A stretch of DNA of 64,000 nt from contig NC_091966.1 of NCBI RefSeq assembly GCF_036711975.1, forward strand, positions 40,679,501-40,743,500. The letters are read 5' to 3'. This DNA comes from Onthophagus taurus (lineage: Eukaryota > Arthropoda > Insecta > Coleoptera > Scarabaeidae). Below, piece by piece: positions 1-14,728 of this stretch. The stretch's first letter is position 1, and the number at the start of each line of letters is the position of its first letter. Both the position numbers and the translations under genes were made by a program. Below the pieces are notes generated by a model, which ran no database searches, was not told the origin of the DNA, and saw only the letters and a program-made list of their open reading frames with translations.

Positions 1-690
1 TCGCCGCGTGTTATACATCATTAGAAAGAGCAGAAAATTTTCGATAAGATAGATATACTTCTATAGTTTTCTCCCTATCAAACAAGACAGTTGTTTAGAG
101 GAAGAGCAATTAAGCGTTTCTGCGTGTAGGAATGTACATTAAGGGTGATTTAAGCATGATGCCGATAGATATTGACCGACAAAAACGCGGATTAAGATAG
201 TTGAAGGAGCGCTCCTGTTAACTGTGATAACAGTTTTTTAAAATTCGGTTTGATAACAATTGCACAAGGGCTTGAAGTTGGGTAATTTTTAACTATTTTT
301 TGTACAGAGTGGTGTTCTTCATTTTTTATTGATCTTATTATCAATTTATCGGCAGACGAAAACCCTTTTTAGTTTTTTTTAGTTTTAGATAGAGAATGAA
401 TCAAGCTTTCAGATGGTGCATTTAGTTTTTTGCTATCTCTAATAATAAGGAAGATATCAGCTAAGAAAGTAGATAGGTAATTACGGATAAAAGTTTGTTG
501 CCATTGTCGCAAGGGTTTGGATTTAACAAATTAATGAGCCATCATCAGAAATCTACATCAGATGAAATTCACATTTTCAGCTTACAGCCTGAGGTTGCAG
601 ACAAGTTTCAGCAATTATAATGATTTTGATTTCAATAATTAATATAATTTATAAGTTTAACAGAAAAGATTAGGGAAACTGGTATTAAAA
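1..690. other. No gene recognised
   Basis: AT-rich sequence with stop codons in all frames. I see no convincing exon, RNA gene or repeat end here. Confidence 0.5.
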
Positions 691-2338
691 GAAAGATTTC
701 AAGCAGAGAAATAGAAATGTATGAGACTGGCCATAGACAGGAAAAAGACATTAAAAGCAATAAGAGGACTAGGCAGAGAATAGGAAGATAGAAGAGAGAT
801 TAATAATAGAAAAACGATTTTTGGTAAAGATTTGGACAAAGAATAACTTAGACAAGACTAGTAATTATTAACAAACTGTCAGTGGCTCTAAAAAGATACT
901 GGATAAGATAAGCAAGATAAGAAAGTGCCTGGGAGAAGACTTGTAAAAGAAGAAAGGTGAAATAAAAAAAATAATGATATTAAAACTGATAATAAAAAAA
1001 AAAGATTGGATAAGGACTGGAATGAAAAGAAGAAGATTAGGAAGAGACAGTGAATAAAGAAAGGTAAGAAAAAAGACTGAATAAAGAGTAGAGAAACAGG
1101 GAAAAGACAGTAAAGGTAATAAGAAGACTAGACGGAGTATAAAAAAATAAGAGAAGTACCAGGACAAAGCTAGAATATGGAATAATGATACTTGAACGAT
1201 GCTAATAATATAAGAAAATGACTGAATAAAGGGATAGCAGACTGAATAGAGTGGTAACAAAAAAAAGTGATTTAATACTGACTGGAACGAGAAGCAAGAA
1301 ACTGGGAAGAAACTGACAATACAAGAAAGAGGCCAGAAAGTCACCGAACTGACAGTTGTAGAACTGGACAACTTCAGGTAATAGAAAAAAGGGACTAGAC
1401 AGAAAATGGAGGTCGGCAAATAGAAAGAGACCGAAAGGTGGAGAAAAAACTGACTAAAGACTGAATAATGAAGAAATATTTTGGGAAGAAGTTGGTAATT
1501 GAAGAAAGAGATTGGAAAAAAGCTGGCAACACCAAAAGAGAAACAATAGAGACTGGAAAAAGAAAAAATTAGTTGGGTAGAAAATGGTAATAGAAAATCA
1601 GACTGGGATGTGAATGATAATAGATGGTAGTAATTAAACAGAATCTGTAAAAAAATCTGAGAAGTGACCGATAATATAGAAGAAAACACTAGAATGAGAC
1701 TAGTAATAAAAGACAAGAACCAAACAAGGGCTAGAAAGAGAGGAAAGAGACTGCACAAAGACTGGAAAGAAAATAAAAGGTATTGGAAGAGATGGTAATA
1801 GAAGAAAGAGATTGGCAACATCACAAGTGACAGACCAGAAACTGGAAAAAGAAAGAATGATTTTTGTGGGAAATTGTATTAGAAAAAAACTGATAATTTA
1901 TTATACAAATAACATTGTAGAGTGTAGAAAAGTCCGAGATGAGACCGTTAATAAAAGAAAATACTGGAAAGAGACTGGTAATAAAAGATAAGAACTAAAT
2001 AAGGACTAGAATGAGAAGAACAAGACTGGACAAACACTGGAAAGAGAAGAAAATGTCTGAGAAGTGACTGGTAATAGAAGAAAGAGATTGGCATCACCAA
2101 AAGATACAGAACATATGTTGGAAAAAGAAAGAATGAGTTGGGTAAGACTGCTAATGATTGATGACAGATGGTATAAACTAAAAAAAGACTGGAGAGAGAA
2201 GAAATGGTCTGGAGAGAGACTCGTAATATAAGAAAACCATTGGACAGATATTGGTTAGAACAGAAATAGACCAAACACAAACTGGAACTAAAAAGTGAAG
2301 AAAGAGAGAAAGCAGGTCCCTAAATGTAACACTAATAT
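690..2338. repeat. Degenerate purine-rich minisatellite
   Basis: Loose repetition of words such as GACTGGAAA, TGGTAATAGAAG and GAAAGAGATTGG, strongly purine-rich on the plus strand. Longer blocks recur around 1490, 1795 and 2070. The long minus-strand open frames here (868-1824 and 1948-2280) translate to Phe/Ser/Leu-rich low-complexity protein, as expected from the complement of such DNA, so I do not call them genes. The tract resumes at about 3290 beyond an inserted element. Confidence 0.7.
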
Positions 2339-2342
2339 TGTA

Positions 2343-3238
2343 CAGGGTGGCCAAATAAGCGAAGGTGTAAAGTACTGTTTCTCAGAAACTACTTATTGTA
2401 GAGACTTGCAGTAAAAATTTTAATAAGTAAAGTGGCTAAGAGAAAATCCTGGAAATTATTTTTAGGTTTCTAAGATGATCGCTAGGGGGCGCAAGCGTCA
2501 TCTTGAATTAGAAAATGCGGGTTTTCTCGGAATTTCGCTATATTAACATAAAAAAGGGCCCTATCTCGAATAATAAAGTGGTGGAGGGTGTTTAAAAATG
2601 TTTGTAAACAAATGCCAATAATTTCAAAATGGCTAAACGGATTGTAATAAACTTGGTACCGTTGAAAAGAGCTTTTCTTGGACTACAAATCCTACCGTAT
2701 TTGTAGTGATTTTAAGTTAGTACATCGGCACTAGAGGGCACTTTTCGATATTACAATAGATATTGTGAATTTTCTTAGAAAATTCAAATCTATTGGTATT
2801 ATTTTCTTTTCATGAAAAAAGGAGCAAAATGAAGCCCAAAGAAGCTAGTGAAAAACCTCGATATCATGTTTCTAACCTAAAATATCGGTGAAAGAAGATT
2901 TTATGAGAAAGTTTAATGGAGTTCGATCAGTTTTTTTAAATTACTTTAGTTTAGAAGATACTTCACCTCACTTTTGAGAGCATTCTTCATTTTATTGTTT
3001 TTTAGTCTATTTAGAAGCGAAAATTTGGCATATTGACAAAAATAAACATAAAAAATCCTTCTAAAAATCTGTTTAATGCCTCCCTAAATACTCAAATTGC
3101 CGTCCATCATGTTCTATCCATTGTTGGAGCCTCCCTTGCGTGGAAAAAACTGCGCCTTAAATTTCTGTTCTTGGTAGGATGTGAAAGGCGTCAGGCGAAA
3201 GGCGAAAGAGTACATTGCACTCTTATTTAGCCACCCTG
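2343..3238. mobile_element. TA-flanked inverted-repeat element, non-autonomous
   Basis: The left end reads CAGGGTGGCCAAATAAG and the right end, reverse-complemented, CAGGGTGGCTAAATAAG, each bordered by TA. This matches ends and TA target duplication of Tc1/mariner-type elements. It interrupts the purine-rich minisatellite. The only open frame inside (3033-3230) resembles no transposase and is probably spurious. The 896-bp length without a transposase indicates a non-autonomous copy. Confidence 0.75.
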
Positions 3239-3289
3239 TACAATGAACATTCATCATTAATATTTTGATTTTATTTTACATACAGTAAC

Positions 3290-3560
3290 TATGAATATTG
3301 ATGAATGAAGAAGTAAATGGACATAACACATACTGAAAAGAGAAGACAGAAAAAAAGTCAGCAATAGAAGAAAAAGGTTGAATAGAAACTAGAATATAAA
3401 AGAAAAAGATTAGGTAGAGGTGAGAGATTAAATCGTCTGATATAAAAGAAAAGACTTTACACTGATTTAGACGAGATGAAAAAACTGGCAATGGAAAAAA
3501 GAGACTGAATACAGACAGCACAGAAAAGAGAGAGAGTGGGATTAAATAGGTAATAAAAGA
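3290..3560. repeat. Purine-rich minisatellite, continuation
   Basis: Same composition and words as the tract at 690-2338, for example AATAGAAGAAAAAGG. It is probably the other half of that tract, separated by the inverted-repeat element. Confidence 0.6.
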
Positions 3561-4930
3561 TCTCTGTTAATCAGAAAATATTCCACGTCAAGTTTAAGCG
3601 AGGTTATTTATGATTGATATTAAAGCTGAATCAATCTACACAATTTTCAACATTGTCATAAGATTTCTGATACAGAGATTTACAATCATTTATTTCCATG
3701 GATTCTATTATCTAGAGTGTTTTTATATTTCAAGATATAGTTAAAAAAGTAATCTCTACATATTTCCATTTTGTTTCAAAAAAATCCTAGAGATATTTGT
3801 GATATGAGTATAGAAGATTTTAATAAATTTGAAATGAAAAATAATGATATAAAAAGATGCAATTAAATGAAAATGACAAACAACTTTTTTTACGAATATT
3901 TTTGTGTCTATTTTAGTCGTTTAAAAATACAGAGTGTAAAATAAATAAACAGAGGTGACTTTCAATTCAAATGTCTTAATGAAAAGCGTTGTTATAAATC
4001 TCGAGCACACCTACGTAGATATATAACGTGTTTAAAACAGTAAATATTAACATTTTAGGTCGGGGAAAATTAATATTTATACACTAAAATTCAAATGGAA
4101 TAAAAACCATTGTTATCTATTTATTTATTTCCTAAAGAAAACTTACAATCATTTCATTTTTTTATTAAATCTATTTTTAAAAATAAACTTAAAATTACTA
4201 CTTTATTAATACATATTCTTAATTAATTAATTAATCGAATTAAATCTTAGACTCGCTTATAATTATATTTAATTCATTTAATTTTAATTAAAATTATATG
4301 TACAAATGAAGAAAATACACTTACAATTCTTACGATGAAATAATCGAAATCTATCTATGTATAATATGGACAACTGGCCATTATTTATTACGACACGCGA
4401 TAAAAAAATAAATTAAATCTTTCGTAAGAGTAATACTTATTAAAAAAAAAATAATTAAAAAAATGTTCGTAGGAAAGATAAAAAATGCATTTGTCATATA
4501 ATATTTTCGATGATATATGAACATGAATGTGGTAATTTACATAAAGTACCGTTACACGTCGATGCACTATTACTTGTATCAACGAAGATCTCCTCACGCA
4601 CGTGTTCATCTCGAGATTTTTTTACTTTTTACGATGGTCGAGATAAAAAATACTTTTTAAAAGTATTTTTGATTTTATTTAATCCTTGAATATGTAAAGT
4701 TTTATTCATTTTTTTAAAATAATGATAAATTTGAGAAAAATAAGTTAAATAAGAAGACACAAAGAAAAGTGAAAGCATATTAAGGATAGTAGAAATGAAG
4801 TCCTTGAAGATTATCTCAAGAAATACCATATGGGACAGAATTAAGACCTTCGACATCACAGATCAATGAAATGATCACAAAAATTGTGCTTATAAATATG
4901 AGAACGAAATATGTAAATTTCATTTTATAA
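3560..4930. other. AT-rich, no gene recognised
   Basis: Very AT-rich with runs such as TTAATTAATTAATTAA near 4215. Short minus-strand frames at 4388-4609 and 4629-4859 have biased composition and no domain I recognise. Confidence 0.5.
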
Positions 4931-7900
4931 AAAAGCATGATGATTCATTTTCAAAAAATCAGAACTAATCGGGATTTTAATAAATTCTAATGAAATTATT
5001 ATCATTTGGAATATAAATTATTAGCTTTTCAATGAACAAAACGGATTTTCAAAATATCTTTTAGTTTTTAAGATATTAAGTTTTAAATGTAATAAGACAT
5101 TTTCTGATTTTTTAGAATAAACGATTATTGTCAATCAATTTCAAAAAATCGTAATAAATCGTAGTTTTAATAAATTTTTATGAAATTATCGGCATTTATA
5201 AAACAAATTATTAGCTTTTCAATGAACGAAACGGATTTTCAAAATATCTTTTAGTTTTTAAGACATTAAGTTTTAACTGTAATAAGATACTTTGTCATTA
5301 TTTAGGATAAACGATTATTTTCAATCATTTTCAAAAAATCGTAATAAATCGTAGCTTTAATAAATTTTTATGAAATTATCAGCACTTATGTTATAAATTA
5401 TTAGCTTTTCAATGAACGAAACGGATTTTCAAAATATCTTTTAGTTTTTAAGATATTAAGTTTTAACTATAATAAGACACTTTGTCATTATTTAGGTTAA
5501 ACGATTATTTTCAATCAGTTTCAAAAAATCGTAATAAATCGTAGTTTTAATATTTTTTCTTGAAATTATCAGCATTTATAATACAAATTATTAGCTTTTC
5601 AATTAACAAAACGGATTTTCAAAATATCTTTTAATTTTTAAGATATTAAGTTTTAACTGTAATAAGACATTTTCTCATCTTTTAGGATAAACGATTATTT
5701 TTAATCATTTTCAAAAAATTGTAATAAATCGTAGTTTTAATAAATTTTTATGAAATTGTCAGCATTTATAATACAAATTATTAACTTTTCAATGAACGAA
5801 ACGGATTTTCAAAATATCTTTTAGTTTTTAAGATATTAAGTTTTAACTGTAACGAGACACTTTCTCATTATTTAGGATAAACGATTATTTTCAATCATTT
5901 TCAAAAAATCGTAATAAATCGTAGCTTTAATAAATTTTTATGAAATTATCAGCACTTATGTTATAAATTATTAGCTTTTCAATGAACGAAACGGATTTTC
6001 AAAATATCTTTTAGTTTTTAAGATATTAAGTTTTAACTGTAACGAGACATTTTCTCATTTTTTAGGATAAACGATTATTTTTAATCATTTTCAAAAAATC
6101 GTAATAAATCGTAGTTTTAATAATTTTTTTTGAAATTATCAGCATTTATAATACAAATTATTAGCTTTTCAATGAACCAAACGGATTTTCAAAATATCTT
6201 TTAGTTTTTGAGATATTAAGTTTTAACTGTAACGAGACATTTTTTCATTATTTAGGATAAGCGATTATTTTCAATTATTTTCAAAAAATCGTAATAAATC
6301 GTAGTTTTAATAAATTTTTATGAAATTAATTGCATTTATAATACAATTTATTAGCTTTTCAATGAGCGAAACGGATTTTCGAAATATCTTTTAGTTTTTA
6401 AGATATTAAGTTTTAACTGTAACGAGACACTGTCATTATTTAGGATAAACGATTATTTTCAATCATTTTCAAAAAATCGTAATAAATCGTAGTTTTAATA
6501 ATTTTTTTTGAAATTATCAGCATTTATAATACAAATTATTAGCTTTTCAATGAACGAAACGGATTTTCAAAATATCTTTTGGTTTTTGAGATATTAAGTT
6601 TTAACTGTACTAAGACATTTTCTCATTTTTTAGGATAAACGATTATTTTTAATCATTTTCAAAAAATCGTAATAAATCGTAGTTTGAATAATTTTTTTTG
6701 AAATTATCAGCATTTATAATACAAATTATTAGCTTTTCAATGAACGAAACGGATTTTCAAAATATCTTTTGGTTTTTGAGATATTAAGTTTTAACTGTAC
6801 TAAGACATTTTCTCATTTTTTAGGATAAACGATTATTTTTAATCATTTTCAAAAAATCGTAATAAATCGTAGTTTTAATAAATTTTTATGAAATTATCAG
6901 CACTTATAATACAAATTATTACCTTTTCAATGAACGAAACGGATTTTTAAACTATCTTTTAGTTTTTAAGATATTAAGTTTTAACTGTACTAAGACATTT
7001 TCTCATTTTTTAGGATAAACGATTATTTTTAATCATTTTCAAAAAATCGTAATAAATCGTAATTTTAATAAATTTTGATGAAATTATTAGCACTTATAAT
7101 ACAAATTATTAGCTTTTCAATGAACGAAACGGATTTTCAAAATATCTTTTAGTTTTTAAGATATTAAGTTTTAACTGTAATAAGACATTTTCTCATTTTT
7201 TAGGATAAACGATTATTTTCAATCATTTTAAAAAAATCGTAATAAATCGTAGTTTTAATTATTTTTTTTTGAAATTATCTGCATTTATGATACAAATTAT
7301 TAGCTTTTCAATGAACGAAACGGATTTTCAAAATATCTTTTAGTTTTTAAGATATTAAGTTTTAACTGTAACAAGACACTTTGTCATTATTTAGGATAAA
7401 CGATTATTTTCAATCATTTTAAAAAATCGTAATAAATCGTAGTTTTAATAAATTTTTATGAAATTATCAGCATTTATAAAACAAATTATTAGGTTTTCAA
7501 TTAACAAAACGGATTTTCAAAATATCTTTTAATTTTTAAGATATTAAGTTTTAACCGTAATAAGACATTTTCTCATTTTTTAAGATAAACGATTATTTTC
7601 AATCATTTTCAAAAAATCGTAAGAAATCGTAGTATTAATAAATTTTTATGAAATTATCAGCATTTATAATACAAATTATTAGCTTTTCAATGAACGAAAC
7701 GGATTTTGAAAATATCTTTTAGTTTTTAAGATATTAAGTTTTAACTGTAACGAGACACTTTGTCATTATTTAGGATAAACGATTATTTTCAATCATTTTC
7801 AAAAAATCGTAATAAATCGTAGTTTTAATAAATTTTTATGAAATTATCAGCATTTATAATAGAAATTATTAGCTTTTCAATGAAATAAACGGATTTTCAA

Positions 7901-10900
7901 AATATCTTTTAGTTTTTAAGATATTAAGCTTTAACTGTAACGAGACACTTTGTCACTATTTAGGATAAACGATTATTTTCAATCATTTTCAAAAAATCGT
8001 AATAAATCGTAGTTTTAATAATTTTTTTTGAAATTATCAGCATTTATGATACAAATTATTAGCTTTTCAATGAACGAAACGGATTTTCAAAATATCTTTT
8101 AGTTTTTAAGACATTAAGTTTTAACTGTAATAAGACATTTTCTCATTTTTTAGAATAAACGATTATTGTCAATCAATTTCAAAAAATCGTAATAAATCGT
8201 AGTTTTAATAAATTTTTACGAAATTATTAGCATTTATAATACAAATTATTATCTTTTCAATGAACGAAACGGATTTTCAAAATATCTTTTAGTTTTTAAG
8301 ATATTAAGTTTTAACTGCAACCAGACACTTCTTCATTATTTAGGATAAACGATTATTTTTAATCATTTTCAAAAAATCGTAATAAATATTAGTTTTAATA
8401 AATTTTTATGAAATTATCAGCACTTATAATACAAATTATTAGCTTTTCAATGAACGAAACGGATTTTCAAAATATCTTTTAGATTTTAAGATATTAAGCT
8501 TTAACTGTAACGAGACATTTTCTCATTTTTTAAGATAAAATATTATTTTTAATCATTTTCAAAAAATCGTAATAAATCGTAGTTTTAATATTTTTTTTTA
8601 AATTATCAACGTTTATAATACAGATTATTAGCTTTTCAATGAACGAAACGGTTTTTCAAAATATCTTTTGGTTTTTGAGATATTAAGTTTTAACTGTACT
8701 AAGACATTTTCTCATTTTTTAGGATAAACGATTATTTTCATTCATTTTCAAAAAATCGTAATAAATCGTAGTTTTAATAAATTTTTATGAAATTATCAGT
8801 ACTTATAATACAAATTATTAGCTTTTCAATGAACGAAACGGATTTTCAAAATATCTTTTAATTTTTAAGATATTAAGTTTTAACCGTAATAAGACATTTT
8901 CTCATTTTTTAAGATAAACGATTATTTTTAATCATTTTCAAAAAATCGTAATAAATCGTAGTTTTAATAATTTTTTTTGAAATTATTAGCATTTATAATA
9001 CAAATTATTAGCTTTTCAATGAACGAAACGGATTTTCAAAATATCTTTTGGTTTTTGAGATATTAAGTTTTAACTGTACTAAGCCATTTTCTCATTTTTT
9101 AGGATAAACGATTATTTTCAATCATTTTCAAAAAATCGTAATAAATCGTAGTTTTAATAAATTTTTATGAAATTATCAGTACTTATAATACAAATTATTA
9201 GCTTTTCAATGAACGAAACGGATTTTCAAAATATCTTTTAATTTTTAAGATATTAAGTTTTAACCGTAATAAGACATTTTCTCATTTTTTAAGATAAACG
9301 ATTATTTTTAATCATTTTCAAAAAATCGTAATAAATCGTAGTTTTAATAATTTTTTTTGAAATTATTAGCATTTATAATACAAATTATTAGCTTTTCAAT
9401 GAACGAAACGGATTTTCAAAATATCTTTTGGTTTTTGAGATATTAAGTTTTAACTGTACTAAGCCATTTTCTCATTTTTTAGGATAAACGATTATTTTCA
9501 ATCATTTTCAAAAAATCGTAATAAATCGTAGTTTTAATAAATTTTTATGAAATTATCAGCACTTATAATACAAATTATTAGCTTTTTAATGAACAAAACA
9601 GATTTTCAAAATATCTTTTAGTTTTTAAGATATTAAGTTTTAACTGTAACGAGACATTTTCTCATTTTTTAAGATAAACGATTATTTTTAATCATTTTCA
9701 AAAAATCGTAATAAATCGTAGTGTTAATAATTTTTTTTTAAATTATCAGCATTTATAATACAAATTATTAGCTTTTCAATGAAATAAACGAATTTTCAAA
9801 ATACCTTTTAGTTTTTAAGATATTAAGTTTTAACTGTAATAAGACACTTTGTCATTATTTAGGATAAACGATTATTTTCAATCATTTTCAAAAAATCTTA
9901 ATAAATCGTAGTTTTAATAAATTTTTATGAAATTATCGGCATTTATAATACAAATTATTAGCTTTTCAATGAACGAAACGGATTTTCAAAATATCCTTTG
10001 GTTTTTGAGATATTAAGTTTTAACTGTACTAAGACATTTTCTCATTTTTTAGGATAAACGATTATTTTCAATTATTTTCAAAAAATCGTAATAAATCGTA
10101 GTTTTAATAATTTTTTTTGAAATTATCAGCATTTATGATACAAATTATTAGCTTTTCAATGAACGAAACGGATTTTCGAAATATCTTTTAGTTTTTAAGA
10201 TATTAAGTTTTAACTGTAACGAGACGCTTTGTCATTATTTAGGATAAACGATTATTTTTAATCATTTTCAAAAAATCGTAATAAATCGTAGTTTTAATAA
10301 ATTTTTATGAAATTATCAGCATTTATAATACAATTTATTAGCTTTTCAATGAACAAAACGGATTTTCAAAATATCTTTTAGTTTTTAAGATATTACGTTT
10401 TAACTGTAACGAGACACTTTGTCATTATTAAGGATAAACGATTATTTTTAATCATTTTCAAAAAATCGTAATAAATCGTAGTTTTAATAAATTCTTATGA
10501 AATTATCAGCATTTATAATACAATTTATTAGCTTTTCAATGAACGAAACGGATTTTCAAAATATCTTTTAATTTTTAAGATATTAAGTTTTAACCGTAAT
10601 AAGACATTTTCTTATTTTTTAGGATAAACGATTATTTTTAATCATTTTCAAAAAATCGTAATAAATCGTAGTTTTAATAAATTTTTATGAAATTATCAGC
10701 ATTTATAATACAAATTATTAGCTTTTCAATGAACGAAACGGATTTTCAAAATATCTTTTACTTTTTAAGATATTAAGTTTTAACTGTAATAAGACACTTT
10801 GTCATTATTTAGGATAAACTATTATTTTCAATCATTTTCAAAAAATCGTAATAAATCGTAGTTTTAATATTTTTTTTTGAAATTATCAACATTTATAATA

Positions 10901-12860
10901 CAGATTATTAGCTTTTCAATGAACGAAACGGATTTTCAAAATATCTTTTGGTTTTTGAGATATTAAGTTTTAACTGTACTAAGACATTTTCTCATTTTTT
11001 AAGATAAACGATTATTTTCAATCATTTTCAAAAAATCGTAAGAAATCGTAGTATTAATAAATTTTTATGAAATTATCAGCATTTATAATACAAATTATTA
11101 GCTTTTCAATGAACGAAACGGATTTTGAAAATATCTTTTAGTTTTTAAGATATTAAGTTTTAACTGTAACGAGACACTTTGTCATTATTTAGGATAAACG
11201 ATTATTTTCAATCATTTTCAAAAAATCGTAATAAATCGTAGTTTTAATAAATTTTTATGAAATTATCAGCATTTATAATAGAAATTATTAGCTTTTCAAT
11301 GAAATAAACGGATTTTCAAAATATCTTTTAGTTTTTAAGATATTAAGTTTTAACTGTAATAAGACATTTTCTCATTTTTTAGGATAAACGATTATTTTCA
11401 ATCATTTTCAAAAAATCGTAGTTTTAATATTTTTTTTTGAAATTATCAGCACTTATAGTACAAATTATTAGCTTTTCAATGAACGAAACGGATTTTCAAA
11501 ATATCTTTTAGTTTTTAAGATATTAAGTTTTAACTGTAACGAGACATTTTCTCATTTTTTAAGATAAACGATTATTTTTAGTCATTTTCAAAAAATGGTA
11601 ATAAATCGTAGTTTTAATAAATTTTTATGAAATTATCGGCATTTATAAAACAACTTATTAGCTTTTCAATAAACGAAACGGATTTTCAAAATATCTTTTA
11701 GTTTTTAAGATATTAAGTTTTAACTGTAATAAGATATTTTCTCATTTTTTAGAATAAACGATTATTGTCAATCAATTTCAAAAAATCGTAATAAATCGTA
11801 GTTTTAATAAATTTTTATGAAATTATTAGCATTTATAATACAAATTATTATCTTTTCAATGAACGAAACGGATTTTCAAAATATCCTTTAGTTTTTAAGA
11901 TATTAAGTTTTAACTGTAATAAGACATTTTCTCATTTTTTAGGATAAACGATTATTTTTAATCATTTTCAAAAAATCGTAATAAATCGTAGTTTTAATAA
12001 TTTTTTTTGAAATTATCAGCATTTATGATACAAATTATTAGCTTTTCAATGAACGAAACGGATTTTCGAAATATCTTTTAGTTTTTAAGATATTAAGTTT
12101 TAACTGTAACGAGACACTTTGTCATTATTTAGGATAAACGATTATTTTTAATCATTTTCAAAAAATCGTAATAAATCGTAGTTTTAATATTTTTTTATGA
12201 AATTATCAGTATTTATAATACAAATTATTAGCTTTTCAATGAACGAAACGGATTTTCAAAATATCTTTTAGTTTTTCAGATATTAAGTTTTAACTGTGAC
12301 AAGACACTTTGTCATTATTTAGGATAAACGATTATTTTCAATCATTTTCAAAAAATCGTAATAAATCGTGGTTTTAATAAATTTTTATGAAATTATCGGC
12401 ATTTATAAAACAAATTATTAGCTTTTCAATGAACGAAACGGATTTTCAAAATATCTTTTAGTTTTTCAGATATTAAGTTTTAACTGTAATAAGACACTTT
12501 GTCATTATTTAGGATAAACGATAATTTTCAATCAGTTTCAAAAAATCGTAATAAATCGTAGTTTTAATAAATTTTTATGAAATTATCAGCATTTATAAAA
12601 CAAATTATTAGCTTTTCAATGAACGAAACGGATTTTTAAAATATCTTTTGATTTTTAAGATATTAAATTTTAACTGTAATAATACATTTTCTAATTTTTT
12701 AGGATAAACGATTATTTTCAATCATTTTCAAAAAATCGTAATAAATCATAGTTTTAATAAATTTTTATGAAATTATCGGCATTTATAAAACAAATTATTA
12801 GCTTTTTAATGAACGAAACGGATTTTCAAAATATCTTTCAGTTTTTAAGATATTAATTTT
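4930..12860. repeat. 190-bp AT-rich satellite array, about 42 copies
   Basis: The word GCTTTTCAATGAACGAAACG recurs every 190 bp, for example at 9961, 10151, 10341, 10531, 10721, 10911, 11101 and 11291. One monomer near 11400 lacks 10 bp. Monomers vary at a few positions (ACTGTAACGAGACAC against ACTGTACTAAGACAT). Blocks of two monomers are repeated exactly: 8761-9140 equals 9141-9520, and the pair at 7621-7920 recurs about 3420 bp (18 monomers) later near 11041. No coding frame runs through it. Confidence 0.95.
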
Positions 12861-13050
12861 TAAACAACATAGGACATTTATTTATTATTTTTACTCATTA
12901 GAAAAAAAAATCATAATAAATCGAGATTTCAATAAATCATTATGAAATTATCAACATCTCTAATTCAAGTTATAGGCTTTCCAACGAAATCACCGATTTT
13001 TGAAAATTCGTTTCAGTTCTTGAGATATTAATTTTGAAAGTGAAGAAATG
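12860..13050. repeat. Diverged edge monomer of the 190-bp satellite
   Basis: Keeps the monomer order (AATAAATC, TATGAAATTATCA, TAGGCTTTCCAACGAA, GAGATATTAATTTTG) but with far more substitutions than interior copies, as expected where homogenising exchange no longer reaches. Confidence 0.7.
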
Positions 13051-13382
13051 CCTTTGGAATGGATAAACTAAAAAGTTTGGGACTGTTTAGAAATCCATCG
13101 AAATTACTATAAATTTTTGGATTGGATCAACACTTAATTAATGGGTATAATAAAGAGATAGGAATTCTTTACTTCCAACTACTCTATATTGAGCAAAAGT
13201 GGTTATGTTTGAAATGTTCAGAGTTAGAACGAAGCCAATGAAGATATTCGTCAGTTTAATAAGTTTGCTTGATACATTTGAGATAAAATTAACCTAATTT
13301 TTCGCAAATATTATCATTATCTCGTAACCAAAAAACTTTTTCCTTAATTTCAAGGATTAATACAAATCTTGTTTCAACACAA

Positions 13383-14728
13383 TCAACATTTTGTACAATC
13401 GAATTGTTCCAATTTCTTCTCTTCACCACGTAAATACGTTTGGATCTCCTCGAGCGTTTTTCCCTTAGTTTCCGGCACATAATACACAATAAATACTAAC
13501 CCTATCGCGCAAAACGACGTAAAAACGAAAAACGGAACGTGCATACCGAAATCGTCCTTCATAATTTGAAAGAATTTCGAAACGATCGTTACGATTACTC
13601 CGAAATAAATATCGGCCAAACACAAAGCGAACGCCTTAACGTTTGTCGGGAATAATTCGCCTAATAATAAAACGGGAATTGTACCCATTCCTAAATTAAA
13701 AATAACGACGTATGTTAATAAAGACATAATTGGAACCCAATCTAATTCGCTTACGTCTATTTCGGTATAATTTTTTAAGTAGATGTAAATCCCTTCCGAT
13801 GCTAATGCAAAACCCGAACCGATTATTGAGAATATCAATAAAGGTCTTCTACCCGTTTTATCGACTAAAATAGATGCTAAAGTCGCTACTATTAATTGAA
13901 TAGAAAAATAAATAATCGCAGCGTGGCTCGAAGACATATTAGAACCAGCCTCATCAAAAATCGTTTTTGCATAAAAAGTAATCGCGGTTGTTCCACTGCA
14001 TTGCTGAACAGCTCTAATCCCCATAATGATAAAACAAGCTTTTCGATTACTTCGAACGCGAAATAAATCTAATAAACTCCCCGAAGATTCTTGTTCTTCA
14101 CGTACGGCATCTGCCAATCGTGTTAATTCTAATTCAACATCGTCCGTTCCTCTAAACGTTCTTAAACTTTTTCTTGCACTATCCGGTTTATTACGGATCA
14201 ATAAAAAATAAGGACTTTCCGGCATAAAAACGAACGTACAAAAATGTACAATAGGAACTAAAGCCGAAATCAAAGCTGCGTAAGTTATATCAAACATTGA
14301 ACCGATTATATTAATTAATAAAAAACCTAAAATTGTTGTTACCGGTATAAACGATCCTAATAAACCACGGATTGCCGATCGGGCTATTTCACCTAAGTAA
14401 ATCGGTAAAGCTGTGAATGCAATACCGTCGGCGATTCCTGCGAGAAATCTTGCTGAGTGTAAAATCGCAACTGAGTTTGAAAATGCCACCATAATCCATG
14501 CGATGAAATAAAGTGGGGAGGTAATTAACATCGATATTTTTCTTCCGATTCTATCTACCGTTGCGACGGCCATAAAGCAACCAACGGCTGCTCCCATACA
14601 AGGCATCACTGCGACCCAAGAACCATCAGCGTTTGTCATGGGAATGTGGGAGCTTTCGTCTAATAATTGAGGTAAAGATGGGGAAGGCCAACCGAAATGC
14701 ATTCCGGTACAAACTATTACAATTGTAC
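13383..14728 (-). CDS. Facilitated sugar transporter (Tret1-like, MFS), exon 2
   Basis: Main coding exon of a major facilitator superfamily sugar transporter, closest in type to insect facilitated trehalose transporters (Tret1-like), which move sugars across the plasma membrane. With exon 1 (21719-21629) the protein is 478 aa, normal for the family. Family signatures, numbered in the joined protein: DRIGRK near 89-94 after TM2, PESPYFL near 200-206 closing the N-terminal half, QQCSGTTAITFY near 272-283, DKTGRR near 320-325, and PETKGKT near 449-455 after TM12. The exon opens at a TTTTATTTTCAG acceptor with two bases of a codon, matching the single base left by exon 1 (phase 1). It ends at TGA (13385-13383). 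There is no internal stop or frameshift, so I infer a functional gene. The substrate cannot be fixed from sequence; trehalose is a family-level guess. Confidence 0.92.

Noticed and set aside
868..2280. Long minus-strand open frames of 318 and 110 codons
   Set aside because: Phe/Ser/Leu-rich translation of a purine-rich minisatellite, with no ATG-initiated domain or homology that I recognise.
4930..13050. Possible CRISPR-like array, given regular repeats
   Set aside because: Repeats are full-length 190-bp monomers without unique spacers, in a eukaryotic context; this is a satellite.
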